NCBI RefSeq assembly: GCF_006716445.1
Contig: NZ_VFPA01000003.1
Location: 248,001-312,000 of the forward strand
Direction of reading: 5' to 3'
DNA: 64,000 bases
From: Pseudonocardia kunmingensis
GTDB lineage: Bacteria; Actinomycetota; Actinomycetes; Mycobacteriales; Pseudonocardiaceae
Shown: piece by piece, positions 27,085-35,518 of the stretch
Position numbering within the stretch: position 1 is the stretch's first letter
Layout: the number at the start of each line of letters is the position of its first letter
Translations under genes and position numbers: made by a program
Notes under the pieces: generated by a model
Told to the model about the DNA's origin: nothing
Databases searched by the model: none
Seen by the model: the letters and a program-made list of their open reading frames with translations, nothing else

Positions 27085-28158
27085 GTGTCCTCCCGTCCGA
27101 CGCTCGCCGCCGTCGCGGCGCGTGCCGGCGTGTCCCCGTCCACGGCGTCCCTCGCCTTCGCCGACAGCCCGCGCGTCGCCCCCGCCACCCGCGAACGCGT
27201 GCTCACCGCGGCCGCCGAGCTCGGGTACGCGGGCCCGGACCCCCTCGCGGCATCGCTGCGCCGCGGCCGCAGCGGCGTCGTCGGCGCGTTCATCGGCGAG
27301 CGGCTGCTCTACGCGTTCCGCGACCCGGTGGCCCTGCAGCTGCTCGACGGGATCAGCGAGGTGCTCGGCTCCCACGACGTCGGGCTGCTGCTGCTCGCCG
27401 GTGACGCCGGCCGCCCGTCGACCACCCAGATCGCGCGCATCCCGCTGGACGCGGCCATCTTCGCCACCTGCGGACTCGAGGACGACCCCGCGCTCGACCT
27501 GCTGCGCGCGCGCGGCGTGCCCGTCGTCGCGGTCGAGGGCCCGGTCGTCGACGGCGTCGTGCTCGTCGACATCGACGACCGCCGCGGCACCCGCGACCTC
27601 GCCCGCCACCTGCACGACCTCGGGCACCGGCGCGTCGCGCTCGTCGCGATGCCGCTGCGCCTGGACGGCACCCGCGCCCCGGTCTCCGCCGCACGCCGCG
27701 CCCGGGCGCACTACCGCGACGTGCGGCACCGCATCGAGGGTGTCGAGGACGTCTTCGGTCCGGTCCCGGTGTACGAGACGTCCAGCAACGCCGTCGACGA
27801 GGGCGCCGCGGCCGCGCGGGTCCTGCTCGGCGTGGCCCCGGACCGGCGGCCCACCGCGGTCGTCGCGCAGAGCGACATCCTGGCGGCCGGGGTGCTGCAG
27901 GCCGCCGACGAGCTCGGGTTGCGGGTGCCGCAGGACCTGTCCGTCGTCGGGTTCGACGGCGCGGACCTGCCGTGGTTGGCGCCCGCCCGGCTCACGACGG
28001 TGGTCCAGCCGAGCGCGGAGAAGGGCCGAGCGGCGGCGCAGGCCGCGATGGACCTGGTGGCCGGGGACGCGCCCGACGACCTGATGCTGCCGGTGACGCT
28101 GCGGATCGGCACGACGAGCGGACCGGTTCCGTCGTCCGATCGGTCGGTCCGGCGGTAG
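27085..28158 (+). CDS. LacI family transcriptional regulator
   Basis: A 357-residue LacI-type regulator: HTH at residues 4-24 (TLAAVAARAGVSPSTASLAF), and a sensor domain with VPQDLSVVGFDGADLPWLAPARLTTVVQP near the C-terminus. GTG 27085 is 6 nt after the TACCGT box, implying leaderless mRNA; the frame stays open far upstream but only by running through the opposite-strand MFS gene. Probable target: the divergent MFS-betB-codA cluster through the 27001-27014 operator. The ligand is unknown. Confidence 0.9.
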   Translation: MSSRPTLAAVAARAGVSPSTASLAFADSPRVAPATRERVLTAAAELGYAGPDPLAASLRRGRSGVVGAFIGERLLYAFRDPVALQLLDGISEVLGSHDVGLLLLAGDAGRPSTTQIARIPLDAAIFATCGLEDDPALDLLRARGVPVVAVEGPVVDGVVLVDIDDRRGTRDLARHLHDLGHRRVALVAMPLRLDGTRAPVSAARRARAHYRDVRHRIEGVEDVFGPVPVYETSSNAVDEGAAAARVLLGVAPDRRPTAVVAQSDILAAGVLQAADELGLRVPQDLSVVGFDGADLPWLAPARLTTVVQPSAEKGRAAAQAAMDLVAGDAPDDLMLPVTLRIGTTSGPVPSSDRSVRR

Positions 28159-28186
28159 ACCGGCCGCGGGCGGGAACCCACCGGAC

Positions 28187-28858
28187 ATGGTGGTGCGCGT
28201 CGTGGTCGTCGATCGGCAGCCCCTGTTCCGCAGGCAGCTCGAGGAGTCGCTGCCTGCGGTCACCGACGGCGGGGTGCGCGTCGTCGCGGGCACGGACCTC
28301 GCCGCGAACGCCGCGCTGCTGGTCCGCCGCCACCAGCCCGACGTGGTGCTCCTGGACCTCGAGCTGGCCGCGCCCGGCGCACTGGCCGCCCTCACCGCGG
28401 TGCGCCGCGTCCAGCCGCGGTTGCCCGTGCTGGCGCTCGTCCGCAGCCACGCCGAGCACCGGCCCCTTGTCGAGGCGCTCGCGGCGGGCGCCAGCGGCGT
28501 GCTGCTGAAGACCCGGGCGCCGGCCGAGCTGGCCCCTTCGCTGCTGGCGGCGAGCGCAGGCGTCGCCCCCGCCCCGCGGTCCGCCTGCCCGGCGTTGACG
28601 GACGCCGAACAGCACCTCTGGGCACTCATCGCGGGCGGCGCGAGCACGTCGCAGATCGCGAGGGAGCTGCACGTCTCCGAACGCACGGTCAAGCGGCTCA
28701 CCGCGCGCCTGCTGCGCACCCTCGGGGCCGCCAACCGCACCGAGGCCGCGGCGCTCGCCGGCCGTGCGGGCATGCTCGACGGCTCCGCGCGACCCGAGGC
28801 GACCATCCCGACGCCGCGCCCCGCGGCCGTCCCGTCGCTCCCCCGCCCGCCGCGGTAG
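28187..28858 (+). CDS. NarL/LuxR-type orphan response regulator
   Basis: A 223-residue protein with a receiver domain (phospho-acceptor Asp57 in VVLLDLE, Lys108 in VLLKT, but only one acid in the N-terminal pocket, VVDRQ) and a C-terminal LuxR HTH (SQIARELHVSERTVKRLTARLLRTLG, about 160-190), then a Pro-rich tail. No histidine kinase is adjacent. The reduced acidic pocket may mean weak or altered phosphorylation. Confidence 0.85.
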   Translation: MVVRVVVVDRQPLFRRQLEESLPAVTDGGVRVVAGTDLAANAALLVRRHQPDVVLLDLELAAPGALAALTAVRRVQPRLPVLALVRSHAEHRPLVEALAAGASGVLLKTRAPAELAPSLLAASAGVAPAPRSACPALTDAEQHLWALIAGGASTSQIARELHVSERTVKRLTARLLRTLGAANRTEAAALAGRAGMLDGSARPEATIPTPRPAAVPSLPRPPR

Positions 28859-28909
28859 CTCGGAGGCGAAAGGGTCAACGCTGACCGGAACCGGCTACCC
28901 TCCGGCGCC

Positions 28910-29530
28910 ATGGCCCCCTCGGCGACCCGGCGCGGGCGCCGCGAGGAGCGCACCGCCACCAGCCGCACCCGGATCCTCGACGCCGCGGTGGCCTGCCTGG
29001 TCGAGAGCGGCTACGCCGGCGCCACGACGCTGCGCATCCAGGCCCGCGCGGGCGTGTCCCGCGGCCGGCTGCTGCACCACTTCCCGTCGCGCGACCAGCT
29101 GCTCGTCGCCGCGTCCCGGCACCTGGCGGTCGAACGGCTGCGACGCACCGGCGCGCGCATCGAGGGCCTGGAGGGCCTGTCCGGCCCCGAGCGGCTCGAC
29201 CGGGCCATCGAGCTGATGTGGGAGACCTTTTCCGAACCGCACTTCTGGGCGGCCGTCGAGCTCTGGACCGCCGCCCGCACCCGCGACGAGCTGCGCGCGG
29301 CACTGCTGCCCGAGGAGCGCGAGATCGGCGCGGCCATCCGCGCCGGCATGGACCGCTTCTACGGCCCCGAACTCGTCACGCACCCCGCGTACCCGCAGGT
29401 CCGGGACCTGCTGTTCACGAGCATGCGCGGCGTCGGCCTCGCCTACGCCCTGGAACACCGCGACCCGCGGACCGACCCCCACCTGCCCCTGTGGAAGCAA
29501 CTGGCCCGCACCCTCCTGCCACCCCCCTGA
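28910..29530 (+). CDS. TetR family transcriptional regulator
   Basis: A 206-residue TetR-like protein with N-terminal HTH (RILDAAVACLVESGYAGATT, then ARAGVSRGRLLHHFPSRDQL). A TACCCT -10 box (28896-28901) ends 8 nt before ATG 28910, so the mRNA is probably leaderless. No divergent partner is present: the upstream gene is co-directional and a repeat region follows. Target and ligand are unknown. Confidence 0.9.
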   Translation: MAPSATRRGRREERTATSRTRILDAAVACLVESGYAGATTLRIQARAGVSRGRLLHHFPSRDQLLVAASRHLAVERLRRTGARIEGLEGLSGPERLDRAIELMWETFSEPHFWAAVELWTAARTRDELRAALLPEEREIGAAIRAGMDRFYGPELVTHPAYPQVRDLLFTSMRGVGLAYALEHRDPRTDPHLPLWKQLARTLLPPP

Positions 29531-29533
29531 CCC

Positions 29534-29660
29534 GCGAGTCCCCCAAACCGACAGCGCGAGTCCCCCAAACCAACAGCGCGAGTCCCCCAAACCGACAGCG
29601 CGAGTCCCCCAAACCAACAGCGCGAGTCTCCCGAACCGACAGGGCGAGTACCGCGGTTCT
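29534..29660. repeat. 22-bp tandem repeat array, forward arm
   Basis: Units beginning GCGAGTC start at 29534, 29556, 29578, 29600, 29622 and 29644, an exact 22-bp period. The first four alternate between CCGACA and CCAACA near the unit end (A-B-A-B), pointing to duplication of a 44-bp dimer; the fifth has TCTCCCG as in the opposite arm, and the sixth is decayed. It is non-coding and starts just after the TetR stop. The 174 bp between this arm and the next (29661-29834) show no gene. Confidence 0.9.
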
Positions 29661-29834
29661 TCCGAGCGAGTCGTTGCGTCGAGCGTCGGCACGCACGGCC
29701 GACGGGAGCCGCCACCCCAGGAGACACGCCCGCCGTCGCCGCCGTGATGCGACACGTACAGGTCCCGCGCCCGCACGGGCCGACCGTCGCAGCTCCCGGC
29801 AGGCCGATGACGACGTGCCGAACCCGAGACGCGC

Positions 29835-29966
29835 CCGGCTGAGACGGGAGACTCGCCCTGCTCCAACGAGAGACTCGCCCGGCTGCGACGGGAGACTCGC
29901 GCTGTCGGTTCGGGAGACTCGCGCGGCTGCGACGGGAGACTCGCGCGGTTGGAACAGGGGACTCGC
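29835..29966. repeat. 22-bp tandem repeat array, inverted arm
   Basis: Six copies of the complementary core (GAGACTCGC, last copy GGGACTCGC) end at 29856, 29878, 29900, 29922, 29944 and 29966, again an exact 22-bp period. Read on the minus strand each unit is a conserved GCGAGTCTCCCG plus a variable 9-10 bp; one unit (29901-29922) matches the fifth forward-arm unit almost perfectly. The bases from 29967 to about 30040 have no gene or other feature I recognise, and the promoter of the next operon follows. Confidence 0.9.
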
Positions 29967-30047
29967 CTTGCGCTGACGCGGGGCTCCGGCGCCCAGCCGG
30001 TTCCGGGATGCGGCGATGGTCACACTGGGTTTAACTCGCCGGAAACC

Positions 30048-30075
30048 TTGCTGCCTGGCGCACATTTGTATACAT
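30048..30075 (+). promoter_or_regulatory. Promoter with GntR-type TGTATACA palindrome
   Basis: TTGCTG (30048-30053) is a plausible -35, and TTGTATACAT (30066-30075) overlaps the -10 region. TGTATACA is a perfect palindrome of the kind bound by FCD-type GntR regulators, and the last gene of the operon driven from here encodes one. The region is strikingly AT-rich for this genome. Confidence 0.55.
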
Positions 30076-30112
30076 CTGATGTCCCTCCGCTCCGTCCCGA
30101 AGGACCCGCCTC

Positions 30113-31747
30113 GTGCCCCTCCCTCGCCCGCTCGCCGTGGCCCTCGGCGGCGTGCTCGCGGTCGTCCTCACCGCCTGCATCCCCGTGCAGCCCGTCGAGC
30201 CCGCCCCACCCCGCCCGGACGTCCCGGGCGTCGGGTTCGACGGCCGCCCGGTCCGCGAGGGCGGCGACCTCGTCATGGCGCTGTCGTCCGAGCCCGACCG
30301 GCTCGACCCCACGACGTCGTCGTCGCTCTACACGCGCTACGTGATGAACACGATGTGCGAGAAGCTCTACGACATCGACGCCGCGGGCGAGCTCGTCCCG
30401 CAGCTGGCCACGGCTCTGCCGACGGTCTCCGCGGACGGCCTGACCGTGACGATCCCGGTGCGCACCGGCATCTCCTTCGCCGACGGCACCCCGTTCGACG
30501 CCGCCGCGGTGGCCACCACCCTCGAGCGCAACCTCACGATGGAGGGCTCCAAGCGCAAGGGGGAGCTGGGGCCGATCAGCGGCATCGAGGTGGCGGACCC
30601 GACCACCGTGGTGGTGCGCTACGAGCAGCCGTTCGCCCCGCTGACGGCGTCGCTGGCCGACCGGGCCGGCATGATCATGTCGCCTGCGGCCCTCGCCGAG
30701 CTGGGCGCCGACTTCAGCAGCGCGCCGGTGTGCGTCGGGCCGTTCCGGTTCGCCGAACGCGTGCCGCAGACCTCGATCACGGTCGTGCGCGACCCGAACT
30801 ACTACGACGCCGACCAGGTCCACCTCGACTCGATCACCTACCGGATCATGACGGACGCGAACATCCGCGCCGCCAACCTGCGCTCCGGCGACGTCCAGGT
30901 GGCCGACACGATCTCCCCGCAGGACGTCGACTCGCTGCAGCTGGAGCGCGGGATCGGGGTCCTGCAGATCGGCTCGCTGGGCTACCAGGGCATCACGTTC
31001 AACGTCGGCAACGTCGCAGGCGTCGGCGAGCCGCCGCAGCCGATCGACACGCCGATCGCCTCCGACCCCCGGGTGCGTCAGGCGTTCGCGCTGTCGGTGG
31101 ACCGCACGACGCTGGTCAACGCCGTGTTCAACAACTGGCACGAGCCGGCGTGCTCGCCGATCTCCCCCGCCAGCCCGTTCTCGACGCCCGCGAGCGAGGC
31201 CTGCCCGCCCTACGACCCGGCGCGGGCGCGGCAGCTGCTCGCCGAGGCCGGCGTGCCGACGCCGTACCCGCTCACCGTGCTGGTGAGCAACCAGCAGGAT
31301 CAACTCCGGCTGGTCCAGGCGCTGCAGGCCAGCGTGCGCGCGGGTGGCTTCGAGATCACGATCCAGCCGATGGAGTACTCGACGCTGCTCGACACGCAGG
31401 ACCGCGGCGACTTCGAGGTCCTGCAGCTGGGCTGGTCGGGGCGCATCGACCCGCACGGCAACATGTTCCCGTTCCTGGCGACCGGCTCGGCCGACAACGT
31501 CGCCGGCTACAGCAATCCCGAGGTGGACCGGCTGCTCCGCGAGGCGACGCAGGTCAACGACCGGCCCACCCGCGCGGCGCTCTACGGCCAGGTGGTGGAG
31601 ATCATCCAGCGGGACGTGCCGCTGCTCTACCTCTACCGGCAGCGCAACCTCACCGCGTACACCACCGACGTCGCGGGCATCGCGACCTACGCCGACGGCG
31701 TCGTGCGGCTCGGCAGGGCCGGCTTCCTCGCCGAGGAGGGCGAATAA
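30113..31747 (+). CDS. Dipeptide/oligopeptide-type solute-binding lipoprotein
   Basis: A 544-residue family-5 (DppA/OppA/GsiB-like) binding protein with a lipoprotein signal and lipobox LTAC (Cys about residue 22). The domain shows EGGDLVMALSSEPDRLDPTTSSS, then GISFADGTPFDAAAVATTL and DPRVRQAFALSVDRTTLVN. GTG 30113 has AAGGA 8 nt upstream. It should capture a peptide outside the cell for the permeases that follow; gamma-glutamyltransferase in the same operon suggests gamma-glutamyl compounds or glutathione. Confidence 0.92.
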   Translation: MPLPRPLAVALGGVLAVVLTACIPVQPVEPAPPRPDVPGVGFDGRPVREGGDLVMALSSEPDRLDPTTSSSLYTRYVMNTMCEKLYDIDAAGELVPQLATALPTVSADGLTVTIPVRTGISFADGTPFDAAAVATTLERNLTMEGSKRKGELGPISGIEVADPTTVVVRYEQPFAPLTASLADRAGMIMSPAALAELGADFSSAPVCVGPFRFAERVPQTSITVVRDPNYYDADQVHLDSITYRIMTDANIRAANLRSGDVQVADTISPQDVDSLQLERGIGVLQIGSLGYQGITFNVGNVAGVGEPPQPIDTPIASDPRVRQAFALSVDRTTLVNAVFNNWHEPACSPISPASPFSTPASEACPPYDPARARQLLAEAGVPTPYPLTVLVSNQQDQLRLVQALQASVRAGGFEITIQPMEYSTLLDTQDRGDFEVLQLGWSGRIDPHGNMFPFLATGSADNVAGYSNPEVDRLLREATQVNDRPTRAALYGQVVEIIQRDVPLLYLYRQRNLTAYTTDVAGIATYADGVVRLGRAGFLAEEGE

Positions 31748-32704
31748 GTGAGCCGCTACCTGTTGACCCGGCTCGGCCAGGGTCTGATCACCCTCGTGCT
31801 GGCCTCGATCGTCGTGTTCATCGGCGTGCGCGCCCTCCCCGGCGACCCGGCCCGCGCGCTCGCGGGTGAGGACGCCAGCCCGGAGGCGGTGGCCGCCCTG
31901 CGCGCGCAGCTGGGGCTCGACGAGCCGGTCGTCGTGCAGTACGCCCGGTTCCTGGGCAACGCGCTGTCCGGCGACCTGGGCGAGTCGGTGCGCACCGGCA
32001 CCCCGGTCACCGAGCTGATCGCCACGACCCTGCCGGTGACGGCGTGGCTGTCGCTGTACGCGATCGTCGTCGCCGTCGTCGTCGGGATGGCCGCGGGTGC
32101 GCTCGCGGCCGTGAACAAGGGCCGCTGGCCGGACCTCGCCGTCGGCGGGGTGTCGCTGCTGTCGCTCTCGGTGCCCAACTTCTGGCTCGGGCTGCTCGCG
32201 ATCCTCTACCTCGCCGTCGGGCTCGGCTGGTTCCCGGCGTCGGGGTACGTGGCCGTCGGCGAGGAGCCGCTGCGCGCGCTGTGGCACCTCACCCTGCCCG
32301 CGCTGATCCTCGGCACCGGCCTCGCCGCGATCGTGATGCGCCAGACCCGGGCGTCGATGATCGACGCGCTGTCCGCCGACTATGTGCGCACCGCCCGCGC
32401 GAAGGGTTCCTCGCGCGGCACCGTGGTGATCCGCTACGCGATGCGCAACAGCCTGATCGTCGTGGTGACGATCGTCGGGCTGCAGCTGGGCGGGCTGATC
32501 TCCGGCGCCGTCGTCACGGAGCGGATCTTCGGGCTCCCCGGCTTCGGCAAGCTCACCCTCGACAGCGTCTTCAGCCGCGACTACCCGGTGATCCAGGGCG
32601 TCGTGCTGGTGGTGACGCTCGCCTACATCCTGATCAACCTCGCCGTCGACGTCCTGTACTCGGTGATCGACCCGCGGATCCGGGTCGCAGGGGGGAACAC
32701 CTGA
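31748..32704 (+). CDS. Peptide ABC transporter permease (DppB/GsiC-like)
   Basis: A 318-residue permease with the DppB-type N-terminal helix (YLLTRLGQGLITLVLASIVV), RALPGDPA periplasmic motif and coupling loop DYVRTARAKGSSRGTVVIRYAMRNS. GTG 31748 immediately follows the TAA of the binding-protein gene. It forms the channel with the next gene product. Confidence 0.94.
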   Translation: MSRYLLTRLGQGLITLVLASIVVFIGVRALPGDPARALAGEDASPEAVAALRAQLGLDEPVVVQYARFLGNALSGDLGESVRTGTPVTELIATTLPVTAWLSLYAIVVAVVVGMAAGALAAVNKGRWPDLAVGGVSLLSLSVPNFWLGLLAILYLAVGLGWFPASGYVAVGEEPLRALWHLTLPALILGTGLAAIVMRQTRASMIDALSADYVRTARAKGSSRGTVVIRYAMRNSLIVVVTIVGLQLGGLISGAVVTERIFGLPGFGKLTLDSVFSRDYPVIQGVVLVVTLAYILINLAVDVLYSVIDPRIRVAGGNT

Positions 32705-33588
32705 TGGCTCTCGTGACGCCGGAAGTCGGCACCGACGACGAGCTGGGCAGCCGCCGCGGCCGGGTGCTGTCCGGCCTGCTGCACCACCGGCTCGGCGTGG
32801 TCGGCGGCGCGCTGCTGCTGATCGTGGTGCTCGCCGCGCTGCTCGCCCCGTGGATCGCCCCCTACCCGGCCGACGAGGTGCACTTCGACACGCCGTTCCA
32901 GCTGCCGCGCACCGTCGGCTTCCCGCTGGGCACCGACGACCTCGGCCGCGACATCCTCTCCCGCATCCTCTACGGCACGCGCGCGTCGCTGCAGGTCGGC
33001 GTGCTGGCGGTGGCGCTGGCGATCGTGGTGGGCGCGCCGCTCGGGCTGCTCGCGGGCTACTGGCGGTGGCTGGACGCGCTCGTCTCCCGGCTGACGGACC
33101 TGCTGCTGGCGTTCCCGTTCCTCATCGTCGCGGTCGGGCTCGCGGCCATCAACGGCGCCAGCCTGGCCAACGCCGCGATCGCGCTCGGCCTCGCCCAGGT
33201 CCCGACCATGATCCGCGTGGTGCGCGCGGAGACGCTGCGGCTCAAGGGCCACGAGTTCGTGCTCGCCGCCCGCACCATGGACGCCTCGGGCGTGCGCATC
33301 CTCGCCACGCACGTGCTGCCCAACGCGATGTCGTCGATCATCGTGCAGGCCACCGTGATCATGCCGGTCGCCGTGATCGGCGAGGCGCTGCTGTCGTTCC
33401 TCGGGCTCGGCATCCAGCCGCCCAGCCCGAGCCTGGGCATCATGCTCTCCGACGCCCAGCAGTACATCGTCCGCGCGCCGTACGCGGCGCTGTTCCCCGG
33501 CCTCGCGATCGTCGTGATCTGCCTGGCCTTCAACCTGTTCGGCGACGCCCTGCGGGACGTGCTGAGCCCCGGCTCCCGCCGCAAGTAG
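32704..33588 (+). CDS. Peptide ABC transporter permease (DppC/GsiD-like)
   Basis: A 294-residue permease with the DppC signature GTDDLGRDILSRILYGTRASL and coupling loop HEFVLAARTMDASGVRILATHVLPN. ATG 32704 shares its first base with the previous stop (TGATG). It pairs with the 318-residue permease. Confidence 0.94.
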   Translation: MALVTPEVGTDDELGSRRGRVLSGLLHHRLGVVGGALLLIVVLAALLAPWIAPYPADEVHFDTPFQLPRTVGFPLGTDDLGRDILSRILYGTRASLQVGVLAVALAIVVGAPLGLLAGYWRWLDALVSRLTDLLLAFPFLIVAVGLAAINGASLANAAIALGLAQVPTMIRVVRAETLRLKGHEFVLAARTMDASGVRILATHVLPNAMSSIIVQATVIMPVAVIGEALLSFLGLGIQPPSPSLGIMLSDAQQYIVRAPYAALFPGLAIVVICLAFNLFGDALRDVLSPGSRRK

Positions 33589-33623
33589 CCCGGCTCCCGC
33601 CGTAAATGATCGAGAGGAATTCA

Positions 33624-35417
33624 GTGACCTTCGTCCCGCCCGCCGAGTTCACCACGCGCCCCACCCTGCAGGGCACGTTCGGCATGTCGGCCACCACGCA
33701 CTGGCTGGCCACCGCCACCGCGCAGGCCGTGCTGGAGCGCGGCGGCAACGCCTTCGACGCCGCCACCGCGGCCGGGTTCGTGCTGCACGTCGTCGAGCCG
33801 CACCTCAACGGCCCGGGCGGTGACCTGACGGGGGTCTTCGCCACGTCGAGCGAGCCGACGCCGCGGGTGCTGATGGGCCAGGGCCCTGCGCCCGCCGGCG
33901 CCACGATCGCGCACTACCGCGGCGAGGGTCTCGACCTCGTCCCGGGCGCCGGCGGGCTGGCCGCCGCGATCCCCGGTTCGGTGGACGCGTGGCTGCTCCT
34001 GCTGGACGAGCACGGCACGTGGGAGCTCGCCGACGTCCTCGCCTTCGCCATCGGCTACGCCCGCGACGGGCACCCGGTCGTCGGGCGGGTCGGGACGACG
34101 ATCGAGACGGTGGCGCAGCTGTTCACCGAGCACTGGCCGACGTCGGCGCAGCTGTGGATGCCCGAGGGGCGCGCGCCGCGCGAGGGCGAGGTGATCCGCA
34201 ACGCCGCGTACGCGCGCACGCTCGAGCGGCTGCTGGAGGCCGGCGCCGGGGCGGGCGACCGGCGCGGGCGGATCGCGGCGGCCCGGCGGGAGTGGAAGGA
34301 GGGCTTCGTCGCGCGCGAGGCGGTCGCGTTCCTGCGCACCCCGCACCGGCACTCCTCGGGCACCGACCACGCCGCCGTCATCACCGAGGCCGACTTCGCG
34401 GGCTTCTCGGCCTCGTTCGAGCCCGCCGTCACGCTCGACTTCCGCGGCACGACGGTCGCCAAGACGGGCGCGTGGGGCCAGGGCCCGATGCTGCTGCAGA
34501 CCCTCGCGATCCTCGACGGCCTGCCCGACGAGGCCATGGACCCGTCCACCGCAGAGGGCGCGCACCACGTGCTGGAGGCGCTCAAGCTCGCCCTCGCCGA
34601 CCGCGACGCGCACTACGGCGAGGACATCGCCGACGGCGCGCTGGAGACGCTGCTCTCGGCCGACTACGCCCGCGAGCGCCGCGCGCTGATCGGGGCCGAG
34701 GCCTCGCACGAGTTCCGGCCCGGGCGGCCCGACGGGCGGGAGCCGTTCGTGCCGCCGCTGGACGAGGAGCCGGACGAGGCCGCGGCGGCGGGCGTCGGCG
34801 AGCCGACCGTCGTACTGTCCGGGGAGACCCGCGGCGACACCTGCCACGTCGACGTGGTGGACCGGTGGGGCAACGTCGTCGCCGTCACGCCGTCGGGCGG
34901 CTGGCTGCAGTCCTCGCCGACGATCCCGGAGCTCGGGTTCTGCCTCGGCTCCCGGCTGCAGATGACCTGGCTGACCGAGGGCACCCCGTCCTCGCTCAAG
35001 CCCGGCGCGCGGCCGCGCACGACCCTCACCCCGACGCTGCTGCTGCGCGACGGGCAGCCGGTGGCCGCGCTCGGCTCCCCCGGCGGCGACCAGCAGGACC
35101 AGTGGCAGCTGCTCTACCTGCTGCGCACGCTCGTGGGCGGCTACTCGCCGCAGCAGGCGATCGACGCCCCCGCCCTGCACACCACGTCCATGCCGGGGTC
35201 GTTCTGGCCGCGGACCTGGACGCCCGGCGGCGCCGTCGTCGAGGACCGGCTGGGCGAGGACGTCATCGCCGAGCTGGAGCGGCGCGGGCACCGGATCACC
35301 CGCGGCGGGGACTGGAGCCTCGGGCGCCTGTCCAGCGTCGGTCGCGACCCGGCCACCGGCGTGCTGAGCGCCGCGGCGAACCCGCGCGGCGCGCAGGGCT
35401 ACGCGGCCGGTCGCTGA
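33624..35417 (+). CDS. Gamma-glutamyltransferase family protein
   Basis: A 597-residue Ntn-hydrolase. The large-subunit region carries GGNAFDAATAAGFVLHVVEPHLNGPGGD, and autoprocessing is expected before Thr406 in GDTCHVDVVDRWGN, followed by the oxyanion and substrate loop QSSP and the conserved GSPGGD. GGTs hydrolyse or transfer gamma-glutamyl groups from glutathione and similar compounds; some relatives are cephalosporin acylases. No signal peptide is visible, so it may act on imported substrate in the cytosol. GTG 33624 is chosen because GAGAGGA is 6 nt upstream; ATG 33606 would place that motif inside the gene. Confidence 0.9.
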   Translation: MTFVPPAEFTTRPTLQGTFGMSATTHWLATATAQAVLERGGNAFDAATAAGFVLHVVEPHLNGPGGDLTGVFATSSEPTPRVLMGQGPAPAGATIAHYRGEGLDLVPGAGGLAAAIPGSVDAWLLLLDEHGTWELADVLAFAIGYARDGHPVVGRVGTTIETVAQLFTEHWPTSAQLWMPEGRAPREGEVIRNAAYARTLERLLEAGAGAGDRRGRIAAARREWKEGFVAREAVAFLRTPHRHSSGTDHAAVITEADFAGFSASFEPAVTLDFRGTTVAKTGAWGQGPMLLQTLAILDGLPDEAMDPSTAEGAHHVLEALKLALADRDAHYGEDIADGALETLLSADYARERRALIGAEASHEFRPGRPDGREPFVPPLDEEPDEAAAAGVGEPTVVLSGETRGDTCHVDVVDRWGNVVAVTPSGGWLQSSPTIPELGFCLGSRLQMTWLTEGTPSSLKPGARPRTTLTPTLLLRDGQPVAALGSPGGDQQDQWQLLYLLRTLVGGYSPQQAIDAPALHTTSMPGSFWPRTWTPGGAVVEDRLGEDVIAELERRGHRITRGGDWSLGRLSSVGRDPATGVLSAAANPRGAQGYAAGR

Positions 35418-35440
35418 GCCCCTTCCTCGAGGAGACCCCG

Positions 35441-35518
35441 ATGAGCGAGCTTGCGCGCGAATCATGTGACAGCGCCCGCGCGAAGCGCCGGCCGAGCGCC
35501 GGCGGGGCCGAGCGATGA
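35441..35518 (+). CDS. 25-codon small ORF coupled to the ATPase gene
   Basis: ATG 35441 has a strong Shine-Dalgarno sequence (GAGGAG, 6 nt spacing) and opens a 25-residue Arg/Ala/Ser-rich frame (MSELARESCDSARAKRR then PSAGGAER) ending in a 4-nt ATGA overlap with the ATPase start. The ATPase itself lacks its own Shine-Dalgarno sequence outside this frame, so translation of the small ORF may deliver ribosomes to it. The GAGC/GCGC-rich sequence resembles dispersed actinomycete intergenic repeats, so the peptide itself may be meaningless. Confidence 0.4.
   Translation: MSELARESCDSARAKRRPSAGGAER

Noticed and set aside
25459..28968. 1,169-codon minus-strand ORF across the LacI and response regulator genes
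   Set aside because: Opposite strand of clearly recognisable genes, with low-complexity sequence; GC-rich shadow.
29534..29966. CRISPR array from regularly spaced units
   Set aside because: The period is only 22 bp, the cores are 10-12 bp with 9-10-bp tails, arms are inverted, and no cas genes are present.
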